Positions 7,590-17,640 of a stretch of DNA of 64,000 nucleotides are shown piece after piece. This stretch comes from an uncultured Oscillospiraceae bacterium (GTDB taxonomy: Bacteria > Bacillota > Clostridia > Oscillospirales > Oscillospiraceae). The notes beneath the pieces are model-generated. The model had not been told where the DNA came from and made no database searches. It saw only the letters and a list, made by a program, of their open reading frames with translations. The stretch's first letter is position 1. The number at the start of each line of letters is the position of its first letter. Made by a program: the position numbers and the translations under genes. The stretch is taken from assembly GCA_934667815.1 (NCBI GenBank), contig CAKUMO010000003.1, positions 1 through 64,000 on the forward strand, written 5' to 3'.

Positions 7590-8523
7590 GACGGCCGCCT
7601 TCCTGCGTGCGCACGACAATTTTCTCATCCTGACCCACCGTCGCCCTGACGGCGACGCGGTCGGCTGCGCCGCCGCACTGTGCGAGGGTCTGCGTTCGTT
7701 GGGAAAAACGGCCGCAGTGCTGGAAAATCCGCAGTTTACGCCGAAATTCCGTCCCTATCTCGAGGGACTGACCCGCGCGGACGTGCCGCAGGACGCGTGC
7801 ATCGTCTCCGTAGACATCGCCTCCGAGCGCATTTTTGCCTATAATGCGGCAGAGCTGACCACACGCGTCGCGCTCTGCCTCGACCACCACGGCCGCAACA
7901 CGGCCTACGCCGCGGCGGGCATCGTCGAACCGCAGACCGCCGCCTGCGGCGAGCTGATCCTGCGCTTGCTGCAAGCGCTTGACGTAAGCCTGACGCCGCG
8001 CATGGCCGAGGCGCTTTACGTCGCCATTTCCACGGACACCGGCTGCTTCCGTTACAGCAACACCACCGCCGAGACGCTGCGCGCCGCCGCTGTCTGCAAG
8101 GACGCGGGCGCGGACACCTTTGCCGTCAACCGCGTGATGTTCCTGACGCACCGTCTCGCGCGGCTGAAGCTCGACGCATTTCTGACGGAAACGACGGAGT
8201 TTTATGCGGACGGTCTCGTCGCCGTCAGCGCGATCCCGAACGAAAAAATCGCCGAGCTGGGTCTGACCGAGGACGACATCGACGACATTTCCGGCTTCGG
8301 CCGCGACATCGAGGGCGTGGAGATCGGCATCATGATCCGGCAGGCGCCCGAGGGCGGCAAGCTCTCCGTGCGCACGTCGCCTGCATATAACGCAGCAGAA
8401 TACTGCGCAAAGCTGGGCGGCGGCGGACACGCGGCAGCGGCCGGCGCGACCGTGCCGGGCGGCATCGCAGAGGCGAAGGCCGCGATCCTGCGCGTGCTTT
8501 CGGAATCGGGGGTCAAGCTCTGA
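7567..8523 (+). CDS. nrnA: DHH-family nanoRNase/pAp phosphatase NrnA
   Basis: 318 residues with the bifunctional NrnA layout. The DHH domain has HRRPDGDAVG (D28, D30) and D106-H107-H108; the DHHA1 domain ends in GGGGHAAAAG. These bind two Mn ions. The enzyme degrades 2-5 nt RNAs and hydrolyses 3'-phosphoadenosine 5'-phosphate. Position between rbfA and truB is the typical Firmicute order. The start overlaps rbfA and the stop shares one base with truB (TGATG). Confidence 0.93.
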   Translation: MKNLTVSETAAFLRAHDNFLILTHRRPDGDAVGCAAALCEGLRSLGKTAAVLENPQFTPKFRPYLEGLTRADVPQDACIVSVDIASERIFAYNAAELTTRVALCLDHHGRNTAYAAAGIVEPQTAACGELILRLLQALDVSLTPRMAEALYVAISTDTGCFRYSNTTAETLRAAAVCKDAGADTFAVNRVMFLTHRLARLKLDAFLTETTEFYADGLVAVSAIPNEKIAELGLTEDDIDDISGFGRDIEGVEIGIMIRQAPEGGKLSVRTSPAYNAAEYCAKLGGGGHAAAAGATVPGGIAEAKAAILRVLSESGVKL

Positions 8524-9386
8524 TGGCCAACGGCATTCTGATCGTGGACAAGCCTGCGGGCTGGACGTCGCAGGACGTAGTGGCCAAGCTGCGCGGCGTG
8601 TTTCATGAAAAGCGCGTCGGCCACGGCGGGACGCTCGACCCCATGGCCACGGGCGTGCTGCCCGTATTCTTCGGCCGCGCGACGCGCGGCGTGGAATTTT
8701 TCGAGCACGCGGACAAGACCTATCTGGCCGCGCTGCGTCTCGGCGTCGTGACGGACACGCATGACATGACCGGCACTGTGTTACAGGAAAATCCGGTCAG
8801 CGTCACGCAGCAGGACATTCTGGACGTGCTGCCGCGCTTTCTCGGCGTGCAGGCACAGCTCCCGCCCATGTACTCGGCGATCAAGGTCGGCGGCAAAAAG
8901 CTCTACGATCTGGCGCGCGCGGGGAAGGAGATCGAGCGCAAGCCCCGCAGCATTGAGATTTTCTCCCTCGAGCCGTGCGGCCGCGAGGGAAACGACGTTC
9001 TCCTGCGCGTCCACTGCTCCAAGGGCACCTATGTCCGCACGCTCTGCCACGACCTCGGCGCAGCACTGGGCTGCGGCGGCTGCATGGCCTCCCTGCGCCG
9101 CGAACAGGCGGGAAGCTACACGTTAAAGGACGCGGTTCCGCTGGATGCACTGCTCTCTCACGCATCGCCGGAGACGCTTCTGCGGCCCGTGGACACGCTT
9201 TTTGCCAAGCTGCCCAAGGCGCAGCTTTCCGTGTGGCAGGAGAAAAAGTGCCGCAACGGCGCGGCCTTCTCCGCCGGTCTTGCCGACGGAAAATGGCGCC
9301 TTTACGGCCAAAACGGCGAATTTCTCGCCCTCGCCGCCGCCGAAAACGGCACGGTGCGGACGATCAAGAGCTTTTTCGAGGTTTGA
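8523..9386 (+). CDS. truB: tRNA pseudouridine-55 synthase
   Basis: 287 residues. The N-terminal motif GILIVDKPAGWTSQDVV and the catalytic loop GHGGTLDPMATG with Asp39 define TruB, which makes pseudouridine 55 in the T-loop of tRNAs. LPPMYSAIKVGGKKLYDLAR and KGTYVRTLCHDLG follow in family order. Translation is coupled to nrnA by a one-base TGATG overlap, and ribF begins two bases after its stop. Confidence 0.96.
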   Translation: MANGILIVDKPAGWTSQDVVAKLRGVFHEKRVGHGGTLDPMATGVLPVFFGRATRGVEFFEHADKTYLAALRLGVVTDTHDMTGTVLQENPVSVTQQDILDVLPRFLGVQAQLPPMYSAIKVGGKKLYDLARAGKEIERKPRSIEIFSLEPCGREGNDVLLRVHCSKGTYVRTLCHDLGAALGCGGCMASLRREQAGSYTLKDAVPLDALLSHASPETLLRPVDTLFAKLPKAQLSVWQEKKCRNGAAFSAGLADGKWRLYGQNGEFLALAAAENGTVRTIKSFFEV

Positions 9387-9388
9387 CA

Positions 9389-10282
9389 ATGAACGGAACC
9401 TGTGTTCTCGCGCTGGGCTTTTTCGACGGCGTGCATCTCGGCCACGGCGGGCTGCTCTCGCGCACGCGTGCGCTGGCCGATTCCCTTGGCCTGACGGCCG
9501 CCGCGCTGACCTTTGACACACATCCGGACACGCTCGTGTTCGGCACGGATGTCCCGCTGCTCAACACCCCCGCCGACCGCGCATGGCTGATGCGGGAAAA
9601 CTACGGCATCGAGCAGATTTTTACCCTGCATTTTGACGCGGAGACCATGCGCCAGCCATGGCAGGACTTCGTCTTGCAGACGGTGCTCGGGTGCTATCAT
9701 GCGGCGCACGTCGTCTGCGGCCACGACTTCCGCTTCGGAGACCACGGCGCGGGCGACCCGCAAAAGCTCGCCGCGCTTTGCCGCGCACAGGGCGTGGGCT
9801 GCGACTGCATCCCGGAAATTTGCGTGGACGGGCAGACCGTGTCCTCCACGCGCATCCGTGCGCTTCTGGCGCAGGGCGACATGGCGCAGGCCGTTCGTCT
9901 GCTCGGCCACCCGCACATTCTCAGCGGCACGGTCGTGAGCGGGCGGCACCTCGGCCGCACCATCGGCATCCCGACGGCCAACCTCGCGCTGCCGGAGGGT
10001 CTGCTCGTGCCGCGCTTCGGCGTGTACGCGGCAAAAGCCTGCTTCGACGGGCGGGCGCTGCCCGCCGTGGTGAACATCGGCACGCGCCCGACGGTCGGCG
10101 GCAGCGGCGTGACGGTCGAGCCGTGGATTCTGGACTACGACGGCGACCTTTACGGCAAGCCGCTGCGGCTGGAATTTTACGAATTTCTGCGTCCGGAGCA
10201 GAAGTTCCCCTCCCTCAACGCGCTGCGCGAGGCGATTTTGCACAATGCCGGCCAGACACGCGCGTTTTTTTGCGAGCGCTGA
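9389..10282 (+). CDS. ribF: Bifunctional riboflavin kinase/FAD synthetase
   Basis: 297 residues. The N-terminal FMN adenylyltransferase domain has GFFDGVHLGH (10-19) and ends with SSTRIRALLAQGD; the C-terminal riboflavin kinase domain has GRTIGIPTANL and NIGTRPTV. It converts riboflavin to FMN and FAD. ATG 9389 is the first start after the truB stop; a longer ORF reaching back into truB is an overlapping frame. Last gene of the operon, followed by a hairpin at 10299-10331. Confidence 0.95.
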   Translation: MNGTCVLALGFFDGVHLGHGGLLSRTRALADSLGLTAAALTFDTHPDTLVFGTDVPLLNTPADRAWLMRENYGIEQIFTLHFDAETMRQPWQDFVLQTVLGCYHAAHVVCGHDFRFGDHGAGDPQKLAALCRAQGVGCDCIPEICVDGQTVSSTRIRALLAQGDMAQAVRLLGHPHILSGTVVSGRHLGRTIGIPTANLALPEGLLVPRFGVYAAKACFDGRALPAVVNIGTRPTVGGSGVTVEPWILDYDGDLYGKPLRLEFYEFLRPEQKFPSLNALREAILHNAGQTRAFFCER

Positions 10283-10298
10283 GCGCACAAGAATAACC

Positions 10299-10331
10299 GG
10301 ATGCCCGCGGGGACAATCCCTGCGGGCATCC
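10299..10331 (+). terminator. Hairpin after ribF, probable operon end
   Basis: A GGATGCCCGC..GCGGGCATCC stem of 15 pairs (one G-T) with a CAA loop begins 17 bases after the ribF stop. There is no T-tract, so termination by this hairpin alone is uncertain. Confidence 0.6.
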
Positions 10332-10456
10332 GCCGCGCTACCCCGCATGTTTTTTGATTTTGACCCCGTTTTTTCGCTGTCCGGCCCAAAAAGCGGGCGC
10401 GTTCGGGAACGTTTTTGTTTTATCTGCAAAAAGTGCGGTTTTTCTTGAAAAATTCA

Positions 10457-10485
10457 TTGACAACGGGGGATTTTCCCGATATATT
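10457..10485 (+). promoter_or_regulatory. Promoter of potABCD
   Basis: TTGACA (10457-10462), a 17-base spacer and TATATT (10480-10485) stand about 52 bases before the expected start of potA mRNA coding. GGGGGAGG at 10532-10539 is the potA ribosome site. Confidence 0.85.
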
Positions 10486-10544
10486 TTAGGATAGCGCTTT
10501 GCATATCCGCGGGGCGCAAAATTTTATGAAATGGGGGAGGATAA

Positions 10545-11658
<1,114 letters not shown>

Positions 11659-11669
<11 letters not shown>

Positions 11670-12477
11670 ATTCCTCTCCGGACCTTACATCGTCTGGATG
11701 CTCCTGTTCACGCTCATTCCGCTGGGCGTGGTAGTATACTATGCCTTCACGGATTCCGTGACGGGGCAGTTCACGCTGACCAACCTCTCCGGGATGGTGG
11801 ACTATCTGCCCATCTTCCTGCGGTCGATCTGGCTGAGCGTGTTCGCCACGCTGATCTGCCTGGTCATCGGCTATCCCGTGGCCTATTTCATCGCAAGCTG
11901 CAAGCCCAGCACGCAGCACTTTTTGCAGATGCTCATCATGCTGCCCATGTGCATGAGCTTCCTGCTGCGCACGCTCGCGTGGGTCGCGCTTCTGGAGGAC
12001 ACCGGCATCATCAACAACTTCATCACCTCGCTGGGGCTGTCCCCGCTGCCGCTGATTCGCAACAACGGCGCGGTCATCCTCGGCATGGTGTATAACTACC
12101 TGCCGTACATGATCCTGCCGCTTTACACCGTCATCATGAAGATCGACCATCGTCTGGTCGAGGCGGCGCAGGACCTCGGCTGCAACAGCCGTCAGGTATT
12201 CGGGCGCGTGATTTTGCCGCTGTCGCTGCCGGGCATCGTCTCGGGTATTACGATGGTGTTCGTTCCGGCGGTCTCGACCTTCTACATTTCCCAGAAGCTC
12301 GGCTCCCCCGGCACCATTCTGATCGGCGACGTCATCGAGTCGCAGTTCAAGGGCGCTTATAACCCGAACCTTGGCGCGGCCATGTCGCTTGTGCTGATGA
12401 TCCTCATTTTCGTGTGCGTGGGCATCATGAACCGCTTCACGAGCGAGGACGACGAAGAAAGCATGGTGACACTATGA
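11659..12477 (+). CDS. potB: Spermidine/putrescine ABC transporter permease PotB
   Basis: 272 residues with six predicted membrane segments and the cytoplasmic EAA loop ([28 protein letters not shown] region), the contact site for PotA. ATG 11659 overlaps the potA end; a start further upstream inside potA is not needed. The gene ends in an ATGA overlap with potC, so the pair is translationally coupled. It forms the polyamine channel with PotC. Confidence 0.93.
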
Positions 12478-13292
12478 AAAAATTCAATCGTATTTTCACC
12501 ATTCTCGTCTTTATTTTCCTCTATATCCCCATGATCGTGCTGGCCGTCGCCTCGTTCAACACGGGCACGGACGTCGCGGTGTTCAAGGGCTTCACCCTCC
12601 GGCAGTATGCCGAGCTGTTCCGCGACGGCACGCTGCTGACGCTCCTGCGCAATTCGCTGATTATCGCGGTGCTCTCGAGCCTGATCGCCACGGTGCTGGG
12701 CACGGTCGCCGCACTCGGCATCCACAAGATGCGCGGCAGGATGCGCTCGGCCGTCATGACGCTGACGAACATCCCCATGACCAACCCCGAGATCGTCACG
12801 GGCGTTTCTCTGGCGCTGCTGTTCGCCTTTGCCGGCGTGATGATGCGCATTCACTCCATTCTCGGCTTCTGGACGCTGCTCATTGCGCACATCACGTTCA
12901 ATCTGCCCTATATCATCCTGAACGTGATGCCCAAGCTCTCGCAGATGGATCCTGACCTCACCGAAGCCGCGCTCGACCTCGGCTGCACGCCGGTGCAGGC
13001 GTTCTTCAAGGTCGTGCTGCACGAGATCATGCCCGGCATCGTCTCCGGTGCGCTGATGGCCTTCACCATGTCGCTCGACGACTTCGTGATCTCCTATTTC
13101 GTCACCGGTTCGAGCTTCATCACCCTGCCCGTCGAGATCTACAACTACACCAAAAAGCCCATCCAGCCGAAGATCTACGCCCTGTTTACGCTGATGTTCG
13201 TCGTCATTTTGCTGATGATGTCCATTATGAATCTCCTGCAGGCGCGTGATAAGAAGCTCAAGGCGCACACGGTCAGGAGGCAGGCACGATGA
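12474..13292 (+). CDS. potC: Spermidine/putrescine ABC transporter permease PotC
   Basis: 272 residues, six hydrophobic segments. The EAA loop reads LTEAALDLGCTPVQAF followed by KVVLHEIMPGIVSG, and FTMSLDDFVISYFVTG is the characteristic PotC segment. ATGA overlaps link it to potB upstream and potD downstream (13289-13292). Partner of PotB in the membrane. Confidence 0.94.
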   Translation: MKKFNRIFTILVFIFLYIPMIVLAVASFNTGTDVAVFKGFTLRQYAELFRDGTLLTLLRNSLIIAVLSSLIATVLGTVAALGIHKMRGRMRSAVMTLTNIPMTNPEIVTGVSLALLFAFAGVMMRIHSILGFWTLLIAHITFNLPYIILNVMPKLSQMDPDLTEAALDLGCTPVQAFFKVVLHEIMPGIVSGALMAFTMSLDDFVISYFVTGSSFITLPVEIYNYTKKPIQPKIYALFTLMFVVILLMMSIMNLLQARDKKLKAHTVRRQAR

Positions 13293-14485
13293 AACGAGTT
13301 TTATCCGCCGCACTCGCGGCCCTGCTGCTTCTGGCGGTGCTGCCCGTCTGTGCGCATGCCGCGCCCGTCACGATCAACGTCTACAACTGGGGGCAGTACA
13401 TCGCGGACGGCACGGACGATAGCATCGACGTCATTGCCGAGTTTGAAAAGACCTATCCCGACATCAAGGTCAATTACATGACCTTCGACAGCAACGAGAG
13501 CATGTACACCAAGCTCAAGACCGGCGGCTCGTCCTATGACATCATCATCCCCTCGGATTATATGATCGAAAAGCTCATTTCCGAGGATATGCTTGAACCG
13601 CTGGATTTCGAGAATATCCCGAATTTCCAGTACATAGACGAGTCCTTCCGCAACCTGTCCTATGACCCGGAAAACCGCTATTCCGTCCCGTATACCTGGG
13701 GCTGCGTGGGCATCATCTACAACTCGCGCTATGTCAGGGCCGAGGACGTGACCGGCTGGGAAATATTCTGGAACAGCACCTATGCGGGCAAGATTCTGAT
13801 GTTCGACAACCCGCGCGACGCTTTCGCCATCTCCGAGCTGGAGCTGGGCTACCAGGTCAACACTGAGGACTCCGCCGAGCTGGCCGCCGCCGCGCAGAAG
13901 CTCAAGGAGGAGAAAAACCTCGTGCAGAGCTATGTCATGGACCAGATCTTCAGCAAGATGGAGCGTGCCGAGGCGTGGATTGCGCCCTATTACGCGGGTG
14001 ACTACCTGACCATGGCGGACGAGAACCCCGATCTGGAGTTCGTGTTCCCCGAGGAGGGCTTCAACTTCTTCGTCGATGCGATCTGCATCCCCAAGGGCGC
14101 AGAGCACAAGAAGGAGGCCGAGACCTTCATCAATTTCCTGCTGGAGCCGGAGATCTGCGCACAGAATCTGGAGTATCTGGGGTATTCCGCCCCCATGGAA
14201 GCCGCAAAGGAATACATGGATCCGGAAATGTCCGAAAACCCCATTGCCTATCCGGATGCCGAGACCCTCGCGCGCGGACAGGTGTTCAGCGCGCTGAGCG
14301 TTGAGGGCACGCAGGAGATGAACGAACTCTGGCTGACGGTCAAAACCGACGACAACGCCACGGTGCGGTATCTGATCCTCACCGGCGCGGCGATTGTGCT
14401 CGTCGTGCTGCTGTGGGGCTTCTTCAAGGTGCGCAAGCGCCGCGAAAAGGCCCGCCGCTGCCGCAAATGGAAGCAGGCCGAGTAA
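13289..14485 (+). CDS. potD: Polyamine-binding protein PotD with C-terminal membrane anchor
   Basis: 398 residues. A signal peptide with likely cleavage after AHA (about residue 24) leads to the PotD fold: INVYNWGQYIADG, GGSSYDIIIPSDYMIEKL, SVPYTWGCVGIIYN and APYYAGDYLTMADENPDLEFVFPEEG. The protein has no proper lipobox. Instead it ends in a hydrophobic helix (about 361-379) followed by a very basic tail (KVRKRREKARRCRKWK). So it is apparently held at the outer membrane face by a C-terminal transmembrane helix rather than by a lipid. It ends the operon; a strong hairpin follows. Confidence 0.9.
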   Translation: MKRVLSAALAALLLLAVLPVCAHAAPVTINVYNWGQYIADGTDDSIDVIAEFEKTYPDIKVNYMTFDSNESMYTKLKTGGSSYDIIIPSDYMIEKLISEDMLEPLDFENIPNFQYIDESFRNLSYDPENRYSVPYTWGCVGIIYNSRYVRAEDVTGWEIFWNSTYAGKILMFDNPRDAFAISELELGYQVNTEDSAELAAAAQKLKEEKNLVQSYVMDQIFSKMERAEAWIAPYYAGDYLTMADENPDLEFVFPEEGFNFFVDAICIPKGAEHKKEAETFINFLLEPEICAQNLEYLGYSAPMEAAKEYMDPEMSENPIAYPDAETLARGQVFSALSVEGTQEMNELWLTVKTDDNATVRYLILTGAAIVLVVLLWGFFKVRKRREKARRCRKWKQAE

Positions 14486-14500
14486 TTGCTTTATAAACAG

Positions 14501-14538
14501 CCCCCGGCATGGGATCACAAACGATCCCATGCCGGGGG
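14501..14538 (+). terminator. Terminator between potD and the convergent membrane-protein gene
   Basis: A perfect 16-bp stem (CCCCCGGCATGGGATC with its complement) has a six-base loop and is followed by GTTATTATAT. It lies between two convergent genes. Confidence 0.8.
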
Positions 14539-14589
14539 GTTATTATATCTCGTCTCGGAAATTCCGTGCCGGGGCGGTGTTCCCCGGCC

Positions 14590-15126
14590 TCACAGGTGCA
14601 GCTTCGGCCGCAGCTTGACGCAATAAAAGATTTCCAGCCGGACGATCAGCAGATCGTAGACCACGAAGGTCAGATTCGCCAGCGCGGCCAGCGCCGCCAG
14701 CATCCATCCGCCGTAGCCGGCAAACTCCGCAGAGACGGCCTCCATGCGGAACACGAAGATCATCAGGCCGTAGGCCGCGCAGATCACCGCATTGACGTAA
14801 ACGAGCTTCACGACCCATTTGACCACGCGGCCGTGCAGATGGCCGATGAGCTTGCGCAGCATGGGGTAGTAGCCGAAGGCGACAAATAAAATCGCACTTT
14901 CCTTGTCCGGCGCAAGCAGCAGCGCCAGCGCGGCCACCGCAGCGTACCACACAAGACCCCATTTCCAGCCGCACTCGGTGTAGACCGGGATAAGCACCAG
15001 CGAGGCCATTACCGGGCAGGCAATGGCCGCAAAGGCGACCGTCCCGCCGAGGAACATCAGCGCCACGGCCAGCGCCGCCAGCACGCCGCACAGAGCGATG
15101 CGCGCGGTCTTATTGCTTCTTCTCAT
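14590..15126 (-). CDS. Small multi-pass membrane protein, coupled to pncB
   Basis: 178 residues with five or six hydrophobic segments, an N-terminal basic MRRSNKTAR and a conserved-looking FGYYPMLRKLIGH loop. I do not recognise the family with certainty; size and topology resemble substrate-binding (S) components of ECF vitamin transporters. The first 17 bases overlap the end of pncB, so it is translated from the same mRNA. That suggests a link to nicotinate, but no direct motif proves transport. Confidence 0.7.
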   Translation of the reverse strand: MRRSNKTARIALCGVLAALAVALMFLGGTVAFAAIACPVMASLVLIPVYTECGWKWGLVWYAAVAALALLLAPDKESAILFVAFGYYPMLRKLIGHLHGRVVKWVVKLVYVNAVICAAYGLMIFVFRMEAVSAEFAGYGGWMLAALAALANLTFVVYDLLIVRLEIFYCVKLRPKLHL

Positions 15127-16585
15127 GACGTTCGCCGCCCGAGTTGTGCTTCAGAAGGTCATATTTGATGTCCCAGAGCCGCTGCGAAAGATCGACATAA
15201 TAGGTGTGCGGATTGTCAAAGCGCTTGACCTCGTCCCAGAGCGTGTCCACCTGCGCACGGCAGTAGTCACGGATTTCGTCGAGCGTGGGCAGCGTGTAGA
15301 CCAGCTCGCCGTTTTTGAAGATCGGCACCTGAAGCTCCCGCGCCGTGAAATTGTAGACCTCTTTTTCCTTCCACGTCGCCTCGGGGTCGAAAATACGGAT
15401 GTTTTTGCTGTCGTCCACCGTCTCGTCCCACACGCACAGATAGTCCGCGATGGCCTTGCCGGTGTCGTTGCCGTAGAAGCGGTAGAGCTTCTTGAAATGC
15501 GGGTTGGTGATCTTGCCGGTGTTCTCGGAAATTTTGATCTTCGGCTCGATCACGCCGTTTTCGTGCTCCACGGCCACGAGCTTATACACGCCGCCGAACA
15601 CCGGCTCGCTGCGTGCGGTGATAAGCCGCTCGCCCACGCCGAACATGTCGATCTGCGCGCCCTGACGCAGCAGGTCCTGGATCAGATACTCGTCCAGCGA
15701 GTTGGAAACCGAGATCGCGCACTCCGTCCAGCCCGCCTCGTCGAGCATCTTGCGCGCCTTCTTGGTCAGATAGGTCATGTCGCCGGAGTCCAGACGGATG
15801 CCGCATTTGGTGATGCCCTTGGGCTTCAGAACCTCGTTGAACGCGCGGATGGCGTTGGGAATGCCGCTTTTGAGCGTGTTATAGGTGTCCACGAGCAGCG
15901 TCGCGTTCGTCGGATACAGCTCGCAGTAGGTGCGGAAGGCCTCGTATTCGCTGTCGAACATCTGCACCCACGAATGCGCCATGGTGCCGCCTGCATAAAC
16001 GCCGTAGAGCTGGTCGGAGATGGTGCAGGCCGTGCCGTTGCAGCCGCCGATGTAGGCCGCGCGCGCACCGAGGATGGCGCCCTGTGCGCCCTGCGCACGC
16101 CGCGAGCCGAATTCCAGCACCGTGCGTCCCTGCGCAGCACGCACAACGCGGTTGGCCTTGGTCGCAATCAGGCTCTGATGGTTCAAAATCAGCAGAATAT
16201 AGGTCTCGATAAGCTGCGCCTCGATGGCGGGCGCACGCACCGTCAGGATCGGCTCCTTCGGGAAGATGGGCGTACCCTCCGGCACGGCGTAGATGTCACC
16301 CGTGAAGCGGAAGCTCTCCAGATACCGCAAAAAGCCCTCGTCGAACAGCTTGCGTCCGCGCAGATATTCGATGTCCTCGGCGGAGAAGTGCAGATCCTGG
16401 ATATACTCGACGACCTGCTCCAGACCGGCCGCGATGGCGAAGCCGCCGTTGTCCGGCACGTTGCGGTAAAAGACGTCAAAATAGCAGATCTGATCCTTCA
16501 TCCCGCTGACGAAGTAGCCGTTGCCCATGGTCAGCTCGTAAAAATCGCAGAGCATGGTCATATTCAGCGTTTTGTTGACTTTCAT
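15110..16585 (-). CDS. pncB: Nicotinate phosphoribosyltransferase
   Basis: 491 residues. CDFYELTMGNGYF at the N-terminus, the FGSRRAQG and ARAAYIGGCNGT segments and the GIRLDSGDMTYLTKKARKML region identify the type II phosphoribosyltransferase family; it turns nicotinate and PRPP into nicotinate mononucleotide for NAD salvage. The start at 16585 is chosen because GAGGTGC stands just before this ATG; the ORF is open 11 codons further. A minus-strand promoter (TTGCCA 16668-16663, 17 bases, TATAAT 16645-16640) precedes it. Confidence 0.94.
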   Translation of the reverse strand: MKVNKTLNMTMLCDFYELTMGNGYFVSGMKDQICYFDVFYRNVPDNGGFAIAAGLEQVVEYIQDLHFSAEDIEYLRGRKLFDEGFLRYLESFRFTGDIYAVPEGTPIFPKEPILTVRAPAIEAQLIETYILLILNHQSLIATKANRVVRAAQGRTVLEFGSRRAQGAQGAILGARAAYIGGCNGTACTISDQLYGVYAGGTMAHSWVQMFDSEYEAFRTYCELYPTNATLLVDTYNTLKSGIPNAIRAFNEVLKPKGITKCGIRLDSGDMTYLTKKARKMLDEAGWTECAISVSNSLDEYLIQDLLRQGAQIDMFGVGERLITARSEPVFGGVYKLVAVEHENGVIEPKIKISENTGKITNPHFKKLYRFYGNDTGKAIADYLCVWDETVDDSKNIRIFDPEATWKEKEVYNFTARELQVPIFKNGELVYTLPTLDEIRDYCRAQVDTLWDEVKRFDNPHTYYVDLSQRLWDIKYDLLKHNSGGERHEKKQ

Positions 16586-16639
16586 ATTGCACCTCGCATT
16601 TTTGCGGAATATCTTCATGGATTCCGCGCTGATAGCTTG

Positions 16640-16709
16640 ATTATAGCCGTTTTTTCTGGAAATGGCAATCTTTTTTTCTCATTGACTTTCCGGTGCCGTT
16701 CATTATAAT
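16640..16709. promoter_or_regulatory. Divergent promoters of pncB and the thioesterase gene
   Basis: Minus strand: TTGCCA (16668-16663), 17-base spacer, TATAAT (16645-16640) toward pncB. Plus strand: TTGACT (16682-16687), 16-base spacer, TATAAT (16704-16709) toward the thioesterase. The -35 boxes are back to back 13 bases apart. Confidence 0.8.
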
Positions 16710-16738
16710 TAAGAATAGAAGAAACGGAGGTTTTTACT

Positions 16739-17125
16739 ATGGCAATCGAGATCGGACTTCAGGGTCACGCCGAGACCCTTGTGGAAAAAGAGGACACCGC
16801 GCAGGCCGTCGGTTCGGGCGGGCTGCTGGTCTATGCCACGCCCTGCCTTGCGGCGCTGATGGAGGGCGCGGCCTATGAGAGCATCGCGCCGGAGCTTGCC
16901 GAGGGCGAAAGCTCGGTCGGCACGCGCATGGAGCTGACGCACAGCTCCGCCACGCCCGTGGGGATGCAGGTGCGGGCGGAATCCGCCGTCACGGCGGTGG
17001 ACGGCCGGAAGATCACCTTCGATATCGTCGCCTACGACGAGGCGGGCGAGATCGGCCGCGCGGCGCACGAGCGCGTAATCATCAAAACCGAGCGCTTTCT
17101 GGAAAAGTGCTACGACAAGCTGTGA
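16739..17125 (+). CDS. FlK-like hotdog-fold thioesterase family protein
   Basis: 128 residues, single hotdog domain. The pattern matches the fluoroacetyl-CoA thioesterase-like family: AALMEGAAYESIAP helix, ESSVGTRMELTHSSATPVGM and FDIVAYDEAGEIGRAAHERVII. In FlK the catalytic triad is Thr-Glu-His; the Thr of the SSATP loop, Glu of the helix and His of AAHER are present. Most homologues have unknown acyl-CoA substrates, so a role in clearing unwanted acyl-CoAs is only a guess. CGGAGG precedes the ATG. rimM starts 14 bases after the stop. Confidence 0.82.
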   Translation: MAIEIGLQGHAETLVEKEDTAQAVGSGGLLVYATPCLAALMEGAAYESIAPELAEGESSVGTRMELTHSSATPVGMQVRAESAVTAVDGRKITFDIVAYDEAGEIGRAAHERVIIKTERFLEKCYDKL

Positions 17126-17139
17126 ATGGAGAATACGCC

Positions 17140-17640
17140 TTGGAAAAACAGCTTTTGCAGGCGGGCCAGCTCGTCAGCACGCACGGCGTGCAGGGCGAGG
17201 TAAAGATTCTGCCGTGGGCGGACGGCCCGGAATTTCTGCTGGATTTTGACACGTTTTATCTCAACGGCAAGCCCTACGAGGTCGTCTCCTCGCGCGTGCA
17301 CAAAACCTGCGTGCTGGCCAAGTTGCGCGGCGTGGACACGCCCGAGCAGGCGCAGCTCCTGCGCGGGCAGACCGTTTCCATCGACCGGAGCGGCGTAAAG
17401 CTGCCCGAGGGCACGGTGTTCATCGCCGATCTGCTCGGCTGCCGCGTGCTGGACGACGAGGGCGCGGAGATCGGCACGATCAAGGATGTGCTGACCATGC
17501 CCTCAAGCGACGTATATGTCATCGAGGGCGCGCGCAGCTATATGATCCCGGCGGTCAAGGAGTTTGTCCGCGAGATCAACGTGCGGGAGGGCTTCGTGCG
17601 CGTCCGTCTGATCGAGGGAATGGCGACCGATGAGAATTGA
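17140..17640 (+). CDS. rimM: 16S rRNA processing protein RimM
   Basis: 166 residues from a TTG start at 17140, preceded by GGAGA at 8 bases; in-frame GTG codons at 17107 and 17122 are alternatives. QLVSTHGVQGEVKI and the RG(V/I)DTPEQAQLLRGQ segment define the N-terminal domain; the PRC-barrel half has DLLGCRVLDDEG and YMIPAVKEFVREIN. RimM aids 30S head assembly through protein S19. It overlaps trmD by 11 bases, the standard rimM-trmD pairing. Confidence 0.92.
   Translation: MEKQLLQAGQLVSTHGVQGEVKILPWADGPEFLLDFDTFYLNGKPYEVVSSRVHKTCVLAKLRGVDTPEQAQLLRGQTVSIDRSGVKLPEGTVFIADLLGCRVLDDEGAEIGTIKDVLTMPSSDVYVIEGARSYMIPAVKEFVREINVREGFVRVRLIEGMATDEN

Noticed and set aside
17107..17139. GTG start for rimM at 17107 or 17122
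   Set aside because: The TTG at 17140 has the better-spaced ribosome site and gives the usual RimM N-terminus.
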